Positions 45,844-55,892 are shown, counted from the stretch's first letter. The stretch: DNA of 55,892 bases from Thiohalocapsa sp. (GCF_022340605.1 NZ_JAJDNQ010000038.1:1-55892); one strand, 5' to 3'. Numbers and translations are program-made. The notes: a model not told the origin generated them from the letters alone.

Positions 45844-48168
45844 ATGCAATCTATAATTCAAGCTATTTCTCAAGAGCTTTCCGCCCGTCCGGAGCAGGTG
45901 GAGGCCGCCGTCCGGCTGCTCGATGACGGCGCCACGGTGCCCTTCATCGCCCGCTACCGCAAGGAGGCCACCGGCGGCCTGGACGACGCCCAACTGCGGT
46001 TGCTGGAAGAGCGCCTCGGCTACCTGCGCGAGCTGGAGAGCCGCCGCGCCACGGTGCTGAAGAGCCTGGAAGAGCAGGGCAAGCTGACGGACGAATTGCG
46101 CGATGCCGTGCTGGCGGCGGACAGCAAGCAGCGCCTGGAGGACCTCTACCTGCCATACCGGCCAAAGCGCCGCACCAAGGCGCAGATCGCCCGCGAAGCG
46201 GGGTTGGAGCCGCTCGCCGACGCGCTGCTGGCGCACCCGGAGCAGGCACCGGAGGCGCAGGCGGAAGGCTTCGTGAACCCGGAACAGGGCGTGGCCGAGG
46301 TCGCGACGGCATTGGAGGGTGCCCGGCAGATTCTGATGGAGCGCGCCGCCGAGGACGCCGAGCTGGTGGGCGAGCTGCGCGAGACGTTGTGGCGGCGCGG
46401 GCTGCTTCAGGCCAAGGTGCTGCCCGGTCAGGAGAGCGCCGGGGCCAAGTTCTCGGACTACTTCGACCATTGCGAGCCCATCGGCAAGATCCCGTCGCAC
46501 CGCGCGCTGGCGCTGTTTCGCGGCCGCAACCAGGGCGCGCTGAGCCTGGAACTGCTGGCGGGCGAGGATGCCGAGGCCGAATTGCCGCTGCGCGCGCGGA
46601 TCGCCGCGCACTTGGGCATCGCCGACCGCGGCCGCCCCGGCGATGCCTGGCTCATGGAAACCGTCCGCAAGGCGTGGCGCATCAAGCTGCTGACGCGCCT
46701 GGACCTGGACCTCAAAGGTCGCCTGCTGGAGGCGGCCGAGGCGGAAGCCATCCGCGTCTTCGCCACCAACCTGCACGCGCTGCTGATGGCCGCGCCGGCC
46801 GGCCGAGTGCCTACCATGGGGCTGGACCCGGGGCTGCGCACCGGCGTCAAGGTGGCCGTAGTGGACGGCACCGGGCGCGTCGTGGCCACCGACGCCGTCT
46901 ATCCGCATGTGCCGCGCAACCGCTGGGACGAGACCATCGCCACGCTGGCCCGTCTCTGCCGCGATCATGACGTCAAGCTGGTGAGCATCGGCAACGGCAC
47001 CGCCTCGCGCGAGACGGACCGCCTGGTCCGCGACCTCGCCAAGCGCCATCCGGAGCTTGGCATCACCGGGGTGATGGTGAGCGAGGCGGGCGCCTCGGTG
47101 TACTCGGCCTCCGAGTATGCGTCGCGGGAGCTGCCGCAACTGGACGTCTCGCTGCGGGGGGCCGTGTCCATCGCGCGGCGGCTTCAGGACCCGCTGGCAG
47201 AGCTGGTGAAGATCGACCCCAAGTCCATCGGTGTCGGCCAATACCAGCACGACGTCAACCAGACTGGCCTTGCCCGCTCGCTGGACGCTGTGGTGGAGGA
47301 CTGCGTGAACGCCGTCGGCGTGGACCTCAACACTGCCTCGGCGCCGCTGCTGGCGCGGGTATCCGGCATCTCCGCGACCCTCGCCGAGAACCTGGTGCGC
47401 CACCGCGACGAGCGCGGCCCCTTCCGCAACCGCGGCGAGCTCAAAAAGGTGCCGCGCCTCGGCGAGAAGTCCTTCCAGCAGTGCGCGGGCTTTCTGCGTA
47501 TCGCCGACGGCGATGAGCCGCTGGACGCCTCCGCGGTGCACCCGGAAGCCTATCCCGTGGTGCGGCGTATCGTTTCTCATACGGGCAAGGCCGTCACGGC
47601 CCTCATCGGCGACCGGCATACGCTGCGCGGACTCGCCGCCGAGCGCTTCGCGGACGCGGTCTTCGGCGCGCCCACGGTGCGCGACATCCTGGTGGAACTG
47701 GAAAAGCCGGGCCGCGATCCACGCCCGGCCTTCGAGACGGCGTCCCTCAAAGAAGGCGTCGAGAAGCCGGAAGACCTCGATCCCGGCATGGTGCTGGAGG
47801 GCACGGTCACCAACGTCACCAACTTCGGCGCCTTCGTCGACATCGGCGTCCATCAGGACGGGCTGGTGCACATCTCCCGGCTGGCGGACCACTTCGTCAA
47901 GGACCCGCACCAGGTGGTCCGCTCCGGACAGGTGGTGAAGGTGAAGGTGCTGTCCGTGGATCTCGCGCGCCGGCGCATCGCGCTCAGCATGCGCCTGGAT
48001 GAGCCGCTGGAGGCGGACGCGGGCAATGCCGCGCGTGATGGCCGGGGCGGCGGCGGGCCGCAAAAGAACACCTCCGCGCGGGCTGCAAAGCCCGGCAAGG
48101 GCACGCGGGACGAGCCGAAGCCGTCCGGCGCGCTGGCGGCGGCCTTTGCGGCGGCCCGCCGCGACTGA
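45844..48168 (+). CDS. tex: Transcription accessory protein Tex
   Basis: A 774-residue RNA-binding protein of the Tex/YhgF family. The N-terminal helical domain includes [18 protein letters not shown]; the YqgF/RNase H-like domain shows [18 protein letters not shown]; helix-hairpin-helix repeats include [20 protein letters not shown]; and the C-terminal S1 domain starts at about residue 649 ([26 protein letters not shown]). A basic alanine/proline-rich tail follows. The ATG at 45844 begins MQSIIQAIS, the family N-terminus. Length matches E. coli YhgF (773). Confidence 0.96.
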   Translation: MQSIIQAISQELSARPEQVEAAVRLLDDGATVPFIARYRKEATGGLDDAQLRLLEERLGYLRELESRRATVLKSLEEQGKLTDELRDAVLAADSKQRLEDLYLPYRPKRRTKAQIAREAGLEPLADALLAHPEQAPEAQAEGFVNPEQGVAEVATALEGARQILMERAAEDAELVGELRETLWRRGLLQAKVLPGQESAGAKFSDYFDHCEPIGKIPSHRALALFRGRNQGALSLELLAGEDAEAELPLRARIAAHLGIADRGRPGDAWLMETVRKAWRIKLLTRLDLDLKGRLLEAAEAEAIRVFATNLHALLMAAPAGRVPTMGLDPGLRTGVKVAVVDGTGRVVATDAVYPHVPRNRWDETIATLARLCRDHDVKLVSIGNGTASRETDRLVRDLAKRHPELGITGVMVSEAGASVYSASEYASRELPQLDVSLRGAVSIARRLQDPLAELVKIDPKSIGVGQYQHDVNQTGLARSLDAVVEDCVNAVGVDLNTASAPLLARVSGISATLAENLVRHRDERGPFRNRGELKKVPRLGEKSFQQCAGFLRIADGDEPLDASAVHPEAYPVVRRIVSHTGKAVTALIGDRHTLRGLAAERFADAVFGAPTVRDILVELEKPGRDPRPAFETASLKEGVEKPEDLDPGMVLEGTVTNVTNFGAFVDIGVHQDGLVHISRLADHFVKDPHQVVRSGQVVKVKVLSVDLARRRIALSMRLDEPLEADAGNAARDGRGGGGPQKNTSARAAKPGKGTRDEPKPSGALAAAFAAARRD

Positions 48169-48192
48169 GCTCACGCCACACTAAGTGCGCGC

Positions 48193-48585
48193 ATGGCCGA
48201 CGCTGGTGCACCGGCGAAGGGCGCGGCGCAACCACCGGATCAGCGCCCGAGCGATGAAGCGCCCGAGCGATTGGCCGGGCGTGTGCGCCGGGCGACGTCG
48301 CCCATCCACGGCCAGGGCTGCTTCGCCCGCGTGGGCTTCGCGGCCGGCGACTACATCGGCACCTACCAGGGACGGCCCGCGCGGCGCAACGGCACCTACG
48401 TGCTCTGGGTCAGCGAAGACGGCGAGCACTGGCAGGGCCGCAGCGGACGCAACCTGCTGCGCTGGCTAAACCACAGCGACACGCCGAACGCCGTCTTCGA
48501 CGGCTTCGACCTCTATGCCGTGCGCGCCATCGCGCCGGGGGCTGAAATCACCTTCGACTACGCCGGGGGCGGCGGCCTTGAGTAA
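48193..48585 (+). CDS. SET-domain protein
   Basis: A 130-residue stand-alone SET domain, the fold of protein lysine methyltransferases. Motifs: SPIHGQGCFARVGFAAGDYI, GTYVLWV, the SAM/active-site RWLNHSDTPNAVFDG, and the C-terminal ITFDYAGGG with the catalytic tyrosine. The N-terminal 35 residues are proline/alanine-rich and disordered. Bacterial copies usually have unknown substrates. It follows tex by 24 bp, so the two may be transcribed together. No cysteine-rich post-SET motif is present. Confidence 0.85.
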   Translation: MADAGAPAKGAAQPPDQRPSDEAPERLAGRVRRATSPIHGQGCFARVGFAAGDYIGTYQGRPARRNGTYVLWVSEDGEHWQGRSGRNLLRWLNHSDTPNAVFDGFDLYAVRAIAPGAEITFDYAGGGGLE

Positions 48586-48816
48586 CCAGGCGGGGCGTTT
48601 TCGCCGGACGAGCAAGGGAAGCCCGAGTTTGCGAATGCGCCGCGGCCTGGTCTATGGTTGAAAGCGATAGGCGTTCCGGCGCACGTGTGCGCTTCGGCGC
48701 CTATGCGGTTCCATCCGCTGCCTTTCCATCCGCGCAATCCATCCACATTTCATCCGCAACAGGTCGGCCGCGTTCGCGCACGGGGTCGGCTCCGCCAACC
48801 CGACAGGAGCACCCGC

Positions 48817-49257
48817 ATGTCCGCAGACTCCAAAGCCGCCGCCATCGGCGATACCGTCACCATCCATTACACCGGACGCCTCGTGGACGGCACCGAGTTC
48901 GACTCCTCCCGCGGCGCCGAGCCGCTAAAGGTGACCTTGGGCCAGGGCGAGACCATCGCCGGCTTTGAGAATGCCGTCCTCGGCATGGTCCCCGGCGAGC
49001 AAAAGTCCGTCACCATCCCTTGCGACGAGGCCTACGGCGAGCGCAACGAGGAGATGACCCAGACCCTGCCGCGCACCGTGATCCCGGATGAGATCGAGCT
49101 CGAGGTCGGCATGGTGCTCACCGCCCGTAGCCCCGAGGGGCAGACGGTGAACTTCTCTGTGGCCCGGTTCGATGACGAAGAGGTCATCGTCGACGGCAAC
49201 CATCCGCTCGCCGGTAAGGACTTGGTGTTCGACCTGGAACTGGTGGCCGTCGCCTGA
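48817..49257 (+). CDS. FKBP-type peptidyl-prolyl isomerase (SlyD-like)
   Basis: A 146-residue cytoplasmic FKBP of the SlyD type. DTVTIHYTGRLVDGTEFDSS and GEKxxxTIPCDEAYGERN-like segments (VPGEQKSVTIPCDEAYGER) form the split FKBP core, with an insert-in-flap region (LEVGMVLTARSPEGQTVNFSV) and the ending NHPLAGKDLVFDLELV. The metal-binding histidine-rich tail of E. coli SlyD is missing. AGGAG lies 7 bases before the ATG at 48817. Interval 48586-48816 has no other gene. Confidence 0.92.
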   Translation: MSADSKAAAIGDTVTIHYTGRLVDGTEFDSSRGAEPLKVTLGQGETIAGFENAVLGMVPGEQKSVTIPCDEAYGERNEEMTQTLPRTVIPDEIELEVGMVLTARSPEGQTVNFSVARFDDEEVIVDGNHPLAGKDLVFDLELVAVA

Positions 49258-49393
49258 CTCGGGTGCGCTGACGCCGCCGGCGCGGCATTGAGCCGCGCAG
49301 GCGGCGAGCCGAATGCAACTCGGCGCGCCAGTCGCACGCCGGCGCTCCAGCTATTCCGTGCGCGGCGCCGTACGTTGCCTCAGTGGAGATGGC

Positions 49394-49951
49394 TCACTGT
49401 TGGGCGGGCGGGGCGCTCTGCTGCATCTTCTCCATCTGCTCCTGCACGTGCTTCATGCGCTCCTGCATCTTCTCGCGCATCTTTTCGAAGTATGCAGTCG
49501 CCTCCGCCTCGTCGGCGTTGCCGTCGCCGTTGGCGTCCATTGCGGCGAAGGAGTCTTTCGTGGGCTGCTCGAACTCGGCCTGGTCCACCTTGCCGTCGCC
49601 GTTCTTGTCCAGGTTCTTGACGAAGGTCTCACCCGGGTCGGGCATGCCGCGGTCCTTCATTGCCTGCATCATCTCCGGCGGCACCTGCTCGGCGAAGGCG
49701 GCGCTGGCCTCATCGGGGGTGATGTAGCCGTCGCCGTTCTTGTCGTTGGCCTGGAACTGTTCCTTTTGCGGTGCGGTGGCCTCCTCCAGCGAAATGCCGC
49801 CGCTCTTGTCGGTGTCCAGCTTCTGCATGAACGCCTTGGCGGCCGCGTCCGCCTGGGCCTGCGGGTTAGGGGCGTCGGACTGAGCCGATGCGCTCTGGGC
49901 AGCCATACCGGCGCACAGCGCCAGCACGGCGAGGTGGATGGCTCTCTGCAT
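49394..49951 (-). CDS. Exported four-EF-hand calcium-binding protein
   Basis: A 185-residue protein with a Sec signal peptide (IHLAVLALCAGMAAQSASAQ) and four EF-hand loops: DTDKSGGISLEE, DKNGDGYITPDE, DKNGDGKVDQAE and DANGDGNADEAE. The C-terminus is a methionine- and glutamine-rich amphipathic helix (KMREKMQERMKHVQEQMEKM). The start at 49951 gives the signal peptide directly; the frame reaches 50152. It is a stand-alone gene. The role could be periplasmic calcium sensing or buffering; the four regular loops make calcium binding likely. Confidence 0.88.
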   Translation of the reverse strand: MQRAIHLAVLALCAGMAAQSASAQSDAPNPQAQADAAAKAFMQKLDTDKSGGISLEEATAPQKEQFQANDKNGDGYITPDEASAAFAEQVPPEMMQAMKDRGMPDPGETFVKNLDKNGDGKVDQAEFEQPTKDSFAAMDANGDGNADEAEATAYFEKMREKMQERMKHVQEQMEKMQQSAPPAQQ

Positions 49952-50287
49952 GAGGTCGATCTCCTGAGGATGAAGGATTCGGGCAGGATGCCCGGGCAGT
50001 TTTCGCGCCCCGGTGCTCGCAGTCGCTCTGAACGGGAGCACCGACGACGAGTGGGACCTGACGGAAGCCGTCGCCTGGCGGCCGTGCTGGCCGCGGGCTC
50101 CGGCCGCTGGCGGGCTCGGGGCGCAGCGGCACCTGCAAGCGACCATGCGCAAGGGTAGTGGCAGCGACGGCCGCTGGCAAATGCCGGAAACCGACTGTGC
50201 GATAGTCCGGAGATCGCTGGTGCCGCGGCACGGTTGCCGGCGCCATGGCGTTCACGTCGGGCGTCGATCATGAGCGCGTCCGCCGCC

Positions 50288-50346
50288 GTGGGAGCGCCGT
50301 CCTCGGCGCGACGGGCGTCCAATCGCGGCGGGGGTGCCGCTCCCAC
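50288..50346. repeat. REP-like inverted pair upstream of glnS
   Basis: GTGGGAGCGCCGTCCTCGGC at 50288 and inverted GGTGCCGCTCCCAC ending at 50346. The remaining 49952-50509 holds no gene that I can support; 50420-50435 (TATGCTGCACGG) might contain a -10 for glnS, but I cannot pair it with a -35. Confidence 0.8.
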
Positions 50347-50509
50347 GGGGCCATAGCTCTGAACGGAGTTACGACCAAGGCCGCACATCGCGCACCCTTC
50401 TAAGCCGGTGCACAAGCAAGTATGCTGCACGGTTTATCGTGGCGGGTAGTGGCCTGAACCCGGTGCCGGAATCGGCCGCCCGCGCCATCATGCGGCCCTG
50501 ACGACACAG

Positions 50510-52183
<1,674 letters not shown>

Positions 52184-52260
52184 GCCCGGGCTTTTGCGGT
52201 AATCGCACCCACCAGTCAATCGGCGTTTTCCCAGCGACCGGCAAATCACGGAGGTCGGTG

Positions 52261-52839
52261 ATGCGCGACAGAGCAACACCAGAGCTCGACCCACCGGGGG
52301 CTGGCATCCCCGGCTACGAACGACAGGTCATCGGCGCCGGCTTGCGCGCCGCCGCCAATTTCCTGTCCAAGGACCGGCTGACGGAACTGTTCCGTGCCGA
52401 GGCCGAAGAGGCCATGGCCCTCGCGCGCGGCATCGACGAGGATCAGGGCCGCCGGCGCGTGTTGGTGGGGCGTCTGTTCGGCATGGAGGACAGCAGCCGC
52501 GACTGGTCCATCTACATGACCCTGGAGCATCTGGTCATCGTCAACTCCGCCATCGCCGCGACCCTGCCCAGGTTGTTCTCGGGGCTGGAGGTGAGCGACA
52601 CCGTGCGCGTGCAGGACTTCAAGCCGGTGCCGGAGGCGGGGCCGGAGCAGTTGGAGGACCTGGCCAACATCGTCGAGCGCTACACCGACATGGTGGACAA
52701 GCTCGGCAACCTGCGCGCCGGCATTCGCTACACGCACCCCTGGTTCGGCGAGCTGTCCGCGGCCCAGTGGCATGCCCTGGCGGCGGTGCACAACAGTGTT
52801 CATCGCCGCCAGGTGAAACGCATCATGCGCGCACTCTAA
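52261..52839 (+). CDS. DinB-like four-helix protein
   Basis: A 192-residue protein with DinB/YfiT-superfamily helix patterns: WSIYMTLEHLVIVNSAIAAT, YTHPWFGELSAAQWHALAAVHNSVHRRQVKR. Histidines in LEHL, AAVHNSVH and HRRQ are placed as the three metal ligands of the family. Members include thiol transferases and many of unknown function. The ATG at 52261 has GGAGG a few bases upstream; a GTG at 52258 is also in frame. It begins 77 bp after glnS. Confidence 0.75.
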   Translation: MRDRATPELDPPGAGIPGYERQVIGAGLRAAANFLSKDRLTELFRAEAEEAMALARGIDEDQGRRRVLVGRLFGMEDSSRDWSIYMTLEHLVIVNSAIAATLPRLFSGLEVSDTVRVQDFKPVPEAGPEQLEDLANIVERYTDMVDKLGNLRAGIRYTHPWFGELSAAQWHALAAVHNSVHRRQVKRIMRAL

Positions 52840-52984
52840 AGCCCGGATCGGGCAGCCGGACCGCTCGCCCCGGGGATGAGTCCTCGCAACCTGCGGACCG
52901 CCGGCGCCGCGGCGAGCGGACGAGGGCGCCTGTGCAGCCGTCGGAGCACCGTCCCTGGCACGATCTCACCCGGCGGGCATCGCC

Positions 52985-53090
52985 AATCGCGGCGGAGACG
53001 CCGCTCCCACATTTGCGCACGCCGTGGGAGCGCCGTTCCCGGCGCGATCACCCGCGGGGCACTGCCGATCGCGGCGAGGACGCCGCTCCC
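52985..53090. repeat. REP-like element pair abutting the PLP enzyme gene
   Basis: Two CGCTCCCAC arms (ending 53010 and 53090) flank GTGGGAGCGCCGTTCCCGGC at about 53023. The last base lies three bases from the stop of the PLP gene, so the repeat forms the 3' end of that transcript. Confidence 0.75.
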
Positions 53091-53092
53091 AC

Positions 53093-54664
53093 TCAGATCG
53101 TCGGCACCCCGGTCTGCTGGACGTGATACACCAGCCGGTCGAACATGTCGTCCACCTCGTCGTAGTTGTTGTAGACGCCATGGGTGGACACCCGGAAGCC
53201 CACGCGGTCGTCACCCGCCGCTGCCAGGCTGGACTCCCAGGTGGTGTAACGGATATAGGTCTTGGGATCGTCCGCGGCCAAGGCATCGACGACGTCGCTG
53301 ACTGCCGTGTGCAGGGCCTCATAAGCGCTGCTGTCGTCACGGCCCACGAACGGATTGAAGGCGGTCAGCGCCGTGGCGAACGGGCTGTACGGCTCTCGTG
53401 CCTCGACCCAGAGCGCCCCCGGCCACTGCGCCTCGATCTTCGCCTTGAGATAGTTGCCCAGCTCCACGCCGCGCTGGTAGATGGCATCGATGCCCACCTG
53501 CTGGAACAAGGCGAGCGAGTCCGTCATGGCGTACAGGGCCGGGCGATTGTTCTCACCGCGCAGTTGCACCCAAGCGCTCGGATCGTACGCGCGGACCGAC
53601 ATGTCCGCGGGCGACACGTAGGCATACAGGAAGAAGTTGCCCAGATCGAACGGTGGCAGATTGGTGCCAGTGCTGCGGATGTAGAGGTTACCGGTGCCCG
53701 GTCCCCCGCAGAGCCACTTGTGCCCGGCGCCCGACATGAAGTCCGCCCCATAGGCTTGGAAGTCGATGGGCAGCATGCCGAAGCCATGGGCCGTGTCAAC
53801 GATGCTGTAGGCGCCGTATGCGCGAGCCAGGGCGCAGAGGTCCTCGACCGGCAGGCGCAAGCCGTTCTTGTAGAAGATCTCCGAAAACGCCAGGTATTGC
53901 TTCGCGCCCGCCGGCAGCGGCGCGGCCAGCGCCGGCTCGAACAGGTCCAGCACGTCCTGCACCGTGATGTCCGCGGTGAAGGGCGTGACCAGGCCCATGT
54001 CTATGGTCACGACCTCTACGCCGCGGGTCGCCTGCGCCCAGGCGATGGGGCCGCTCAGCGCCGGATGCTCGAAGCTGGTGGTGACGATGCGGTCCCCGGG
54101 CTGCCAAGGCGTGCCGGCGAAGATCAGGTTGCAGCCGTCGGTGGTGTTGTAGCTCAACACCACCTCGGAGACACTCGCGGCGTTATAAGCGTCAGCTACC
54201 TGCTGCTGGCGGGCGGCCAGCCCCGACGGGCCGAACACAGACGCGCCAAGCGGGAACAGGTCCGGGTAGTCGGCGTTCAGGTTCGCCTCCCAGTCCTTCG
54301 GGTCCTGCGCCTTATAGAGGTTGTAGACGGCGAGGTTGGCGAGCGCGAAGGCGGGCAGGGAACCCGTCGTGCCCGTGTTCATGTGGATATAGTCCTGGTC
54401 CAGCGTGAACGCCCTGCGGACTTTGGCCCAGTAGTGTTCGTGTGTGGGGTCGCCATGGATCTCCGGCGGCGCCTGAAGCGTGTTTGGCAACCGAAGCTTA
54501 TTCCTGTGGTGACCATCCCCGGCCAGTGCGACACCGGGCCCCATCATGCCGCCCATGGCCGTGGCGGTGGCCACTCCCTGGATGAATTCGCGGCGGTTCC
54601 AACCTTCGGCCGGCGCTTGTTGCTGAACGTCGGGGCTTTGGGCCTTGCGGCTGCGCGTGATCAT
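53093..54664 (-). CDS. Tat-exported PLP-dependent aminotransferase class V-fold enzyme
   Basis: A 523-residue protein. The N-terminus is a twin-arginine signal (NRREFIQGVATATAMGGM with consecutive arginines at 24-25), so it should be exported folded, with cofactor bound. The catalytic domain shows IHMNTGTTGSLPAFAL, SFEHPALSGPIAWAQ, AYSIVDTAHGFGML with the cofactor aspartate, and SGAGHKWLCGGPGTGNLY with Lys316 as the predicted PLP lysine. It is closest in concept to isopenicillin-N epimerase/cysteine desulfurase-like enzymes; PvdN of Pseudomonas is a known Tat-exported PLP protein. The substrate is unknown. GGAG precedes the ATG at 54664; the frame reaches 54877. Confidence 0.85.
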   Translation of the reverse strand: MITRSRKAQSPDVQQQAPAEGWNRREFIQGVATATAMGGMMGPGVALAGDGHHRNKLRLPNTLQAPPEIHGDPTHEHYWAKVRRAFTLDQDYIHMNTGTTGSLPAFALANLAVYNLYKAQDPKDWEANLNADYPDLFPLGASVFGPSGLAARQQQVADAYNAASVSEVVLSYNTTDGCNLIFAGTPWQPGDRIVTTSFEHPALSGPIAWAQATRGVEVVTIDMGLVTPFTADITVQDVLDLFEPALAAPLPAGAKQYLAFSEIFYKNGLRLPVEDLCALARAYGAYSIVDTAHGFGMLPIDFQAYGADFMSGAGHKWLCGGPGTGNLYIRSTGTNLPPFDLGNFFLYAYVSPADMSVRAYDPSAWVQLRGENNRPALYAMTDSLALFQQVGIDAIYQRGVELGNYLKAKIEAQWPGALWVEAREPYSPFATALTAFNPFVGRDDSSAYEALHTAVSDVVDALAADDPKTYIRYTTWESSLAAAGDDRVGFRVSTHGVYNNYDEVDDMFDRLVYHVQQTGVPTI

Positions 54665-55172
54665 GCTGGACTCCTGGTCTTCTGGATTGTACGGGCTTAC
54701 TGCAAGCGTGCCGTCGCGCAACCACCGCAGACGCGAGGAGCCACAGCCTGGGCGCAGACAAGGCACCCTCAGTAGGCGTCGTCGTCCACATCCATCCGGG
54801 CATCTCCACGGATCGACTGAGGGATGATCGGCGCCGCGGTGGAACAACTTCGGCAGCAAAACGCGGGCCGCACCCAAAGCAGCCGCGTTGTGCCTGTCTA
54901 AGCTAGGCGAGTGGATCGACGCCGGCGGTGCACCAAGTCACACACGGAACGATGAAGGTTAAGCAACGTAAAGTGTATCTGATCTGAAACAGGGAAACGG
55001 CCCTAAGTGTCAGCCCCATGGCCGACAGTCGCCCCCCGGATTCTTGCTTGGAGAATCCCAGTGCTTAGCCGAGCAGGCAACAACCGTCAGGGAGCCCCTC
55101 GAACCGGACTACGGCGCCGCGACCAAGAACAAGAATAAGGAGAAGATGTCGCCACGCACACGCATCCCGCGC
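54665..55172. other. Gene-poor interval left of dif
   Basis: Nothing gene-like is convincing here. Frames reading into 55146 have an AAGGAG-like site, but the product is arginine-rich and lacks a family signature. A 7-bp hairpin with a 7-base loop (GGATTCT / AGAATCC) lies at 55038-55058. The interval probably includes the promoter for the minus-strand PLP enzyme. Confidence 0.4.
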
Positions 55173-55189
55173 CGCGGCCAATGGCCGCG
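55173..55189. other. Perfect palindrome next to dif
   Basis: CGCGGCCA and TGGCCGCG flank one A, an 8-bp dyad 17 bp to the left of dif. Possible accessory protein site or hairpin; no known motif recognised. Confidence 0.4.
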
Positions 55190-55205
55190 ACTGCGAAGGT
55201 ATAGC

Positions 55206-55233
55206 ACTTTACATAATATACATTATGCGCACA
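55206..55233 (-). other. dif: dif site, XerC/XerD chromosome-dimer resolution
   Basis: Read on the minus strand, this 28-base segment matches the E. coli dif sequence at 25 positions; differences are at positions 1, 24 and 27. The XerC arm (GTGCGCATAA core) and the central TGTATA are exact, and the XerD arm begins TTATGT. It places the replication terminus here and gives the local orientation of the chromosome. XerCD-dependent mobile elements (IMEX) use such sites. Identification is by recall of the consensus. Confidence 0.93.
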
Positions 55234-55234
55234 G

Positions 55235-55399
55235 GGCGACATCTGGATTCCGGTCAGCGACCCGCAGTGGCGGACCTGGCTGCGATTCTTCGCCGACCAT
55301 CCGCTGGCCCTGGAGAGCCTCGACCAGATGGGCGCGCTGCCCGAGAACGTCCTGCCGATCCGCGAATTCCTACCCAGCAGGGACGCCGATGAGCGATGA
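55235..55399 (+). pseudogene. Gene fragment beginning at dif
   Basis: A coding-like frame starts right at the right edge of dif and reads WIPVSDPQWRTWLRFFADHP, then LESLDQMGALPENVLPIREF to a stop at 55397-55399. It has no start codon in frame; the nearest upstream stop lies inside dif (55214). The composition (tryptophan, leucine and proline in regular spacing) is unlike repeat DNA. I do not recognise the family. It may be the 3' end of a gene removed or truncated by recombination at dif. Confidence 0.5.
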
Positions 55400-55511
55400 G
55401 CATGTCGGGCGCCAGCCTGTTGGTTGGGCACCATGGCCGCAACTGGAAATCGTGCGTGGTCTTTGCCGCGTAACCCGCAACTTCTTCGAAATCTTAGCCC
55501 TGAGGGTCTGA
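55389..55511 (+). CDS. Possible 40-residue ORF overlapping the dif fragment
   Basis: The ATG at 55389 overlaps the fragment stop. The product is MSDEHVGRQPVGWAPWPQLE and then IVRGLCRVTRNFFEI. The overlap is typical of coupled genes, so this may be the downstream partner of the truncated gene. It could equally be a shadow or remnant. Confidence 0.3.
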   Translation: MSDEHVGRQPVGWAPWPQLEIVRGLCRVTRNFFEILALRV

Positions 55512-55626
55512 GCTCAATGGCCGGAAAGATGCGCCAACGCCGCCCGCGCTAATGTTCAGCTAATTCTCGAGCGTTATCGTGACAACCACGCGACTATCCG
55601 CGTGACTTGACAAAACGAGGTTCATC

Positions 55627-55892
55627 ATGAAGTCGAAGCTACATCAGGCCGCCGTTGTTGCCGTGCTGTCCCTCGCCGCCGCGGGCGCCGCGTCGGCCCA
55701 GGAACCCGACGAGCTGGGCATCGCCTCGGCGAAGATCAGCCTGATCGATGCCATAACGGCCGCCGAGAAGCACCTCGGCGGCAAGGCGGCCAGTGCCGCA
55801 ATCGAGCGTAAAGACGGCAACTGGATCTTCGAGGTCGACATCGTCAATGGCCAGGAGATCAAGGATGTGGTGATCGACCCGGCAACCGGCGA
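55627..55892 (+). CDS. PepSY-domain protein, 3' end outside the window
   Basis: The partial product of at least 88 residues starts MKSKLHQAAVVAVLSLAAAG, a signal peptide ending at about ASA, followed by LIDAITAAEKHLGGKAASAA and WIFEVDIVNGQEIKDVVID, the PepSY repeat fold. PepSY proteins are exported inhibitors or regulators, often paired with two-component systems. GAGG lies 7 bases before the ATG at 55627. The gene runs off the right edge, so total length and any second domain are unknown. Confidence 0.75.
   Translation, partial: MKSKLHQAAVVAVLSLAAAGAASAQEPDELGIASAKISLIDAITAAEKHLGGKAASAAIERKDGNWIFEVDIVNGQEIKDVVIDPATG

Noticed and set aside
52562..52569. Using KOPS-like GGGCAGGG motifs to confirm dif orientation
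   Set aside because: I saw copies on both strands (for example 16233 and 54353 on plus, 52562 and 35534 on minus), so a hand count is not decisive.
55607..55612. TTGACA as a -35 box for the PepSY gene
   Set aside because: A -10 at normal spacing would fall inside the coding sequence, so it cannot drive the annotated ATG.

Overview
The window looks like chromosomal DNA from a GC-rich, free-living gammaproteobacterium. The evidence is a complete System I (ccm) cytochrome c maturation cluster, two type IV pilus minor-pilin clusters, multiheme c-type cytochromes, GlnRS, Tex and UppP, plus palindromic REP-like repeats of a type common in Pseudomonas- and Xanthomonas-related genomes. A near-consensus dif site (XerCD chromosome-dimer resolution) at 55206-55233 places the right end of the window at the replication terminus. 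The genus cannot be fixed by reading alone; a Chromatiales or Xanthomonadales-like lineage is my guess.

Layout, left to right. 1-412: a 137-bp tandem array of inverted REP-like elements. 413-8389 (minus): ccmA-B-C-D-E-F-G-H-I, interrupted by repeat blocks between ccmB/ccmC and ccmG/ccmH. 8915-9529: a DUF2726 protein with a leader hairpin. 9803-12254 (minus): an N-carbamoylputrescine amidase-like enzyme, a TrpD-like phosphoribosyltransferase and a small Rieske ferredoxin. 12749-29825: two type IV pilus minor-pilin/PilY1 clusters. Cluster 1 runs fimT-pilV-pilW-pilX-pilE on minus, with its pilY1 inverted and convergent. Cluster 2 runs fimT-pilV-pilW-pilX-pilY1-pilE on plus. They diverge from a shared 320-bp region with a CRP/Vfr-like site, and the second PilY1 carries an inserted PA14-like domain.

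30118-33980: a pentaheme cytochrome divergent from an octaheme hydroxylamine-oxidoreductase-like cytochrome that overlaps a NapC/NirT-type tetraheme quinol dehydrogenase, probably a nitrogen-compound redox module. 34123-35382 (minus): a decayed AAA-ATPase-like/PD-(D/E)XK gene and a VapBC-type toxin-antitoxin pair. 35559-40127: an operon of an ATP-grasp/M20 fusion, a gamma-glutamyltransferase-like protein and an N-formylglutamate amidohydrolase-like protein, possibly an undescribed peptide or gamma-glutamyl module. 40576-41544 (minus): a 322-residue protein whose lysine, DYD and histidine motifs match the edema factor/CyaA/ExoY nucleotidyl cyclase toxins. 41588-44866 (minus): uppP and a hybrid histidine kinase with two receiver domains. 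45596-52839: a small unknown protein, Tex, a SET-domain protein, an FKBP/SlyD-like isomerase, an exported EF-hand protein (minus), GlnRS and a DinB-like protein. 53093-54664 (minus): a Tat-exported PLP enzyme. 54665-55892: a gene-poor stretch with dif, a gene fragment abutting dif, and the start of a PepSY protein cut by the window edge.

The observations I would follow first are the ExoY/CyaA-like cyclase, the dif site with the adjoining fragment, the twin pilin clusters with a PA14-bearing PilY1, and the ATP-grasp/M20-GGT-deformylase operon. All functions are inferred from motifs and context; no searches were run.
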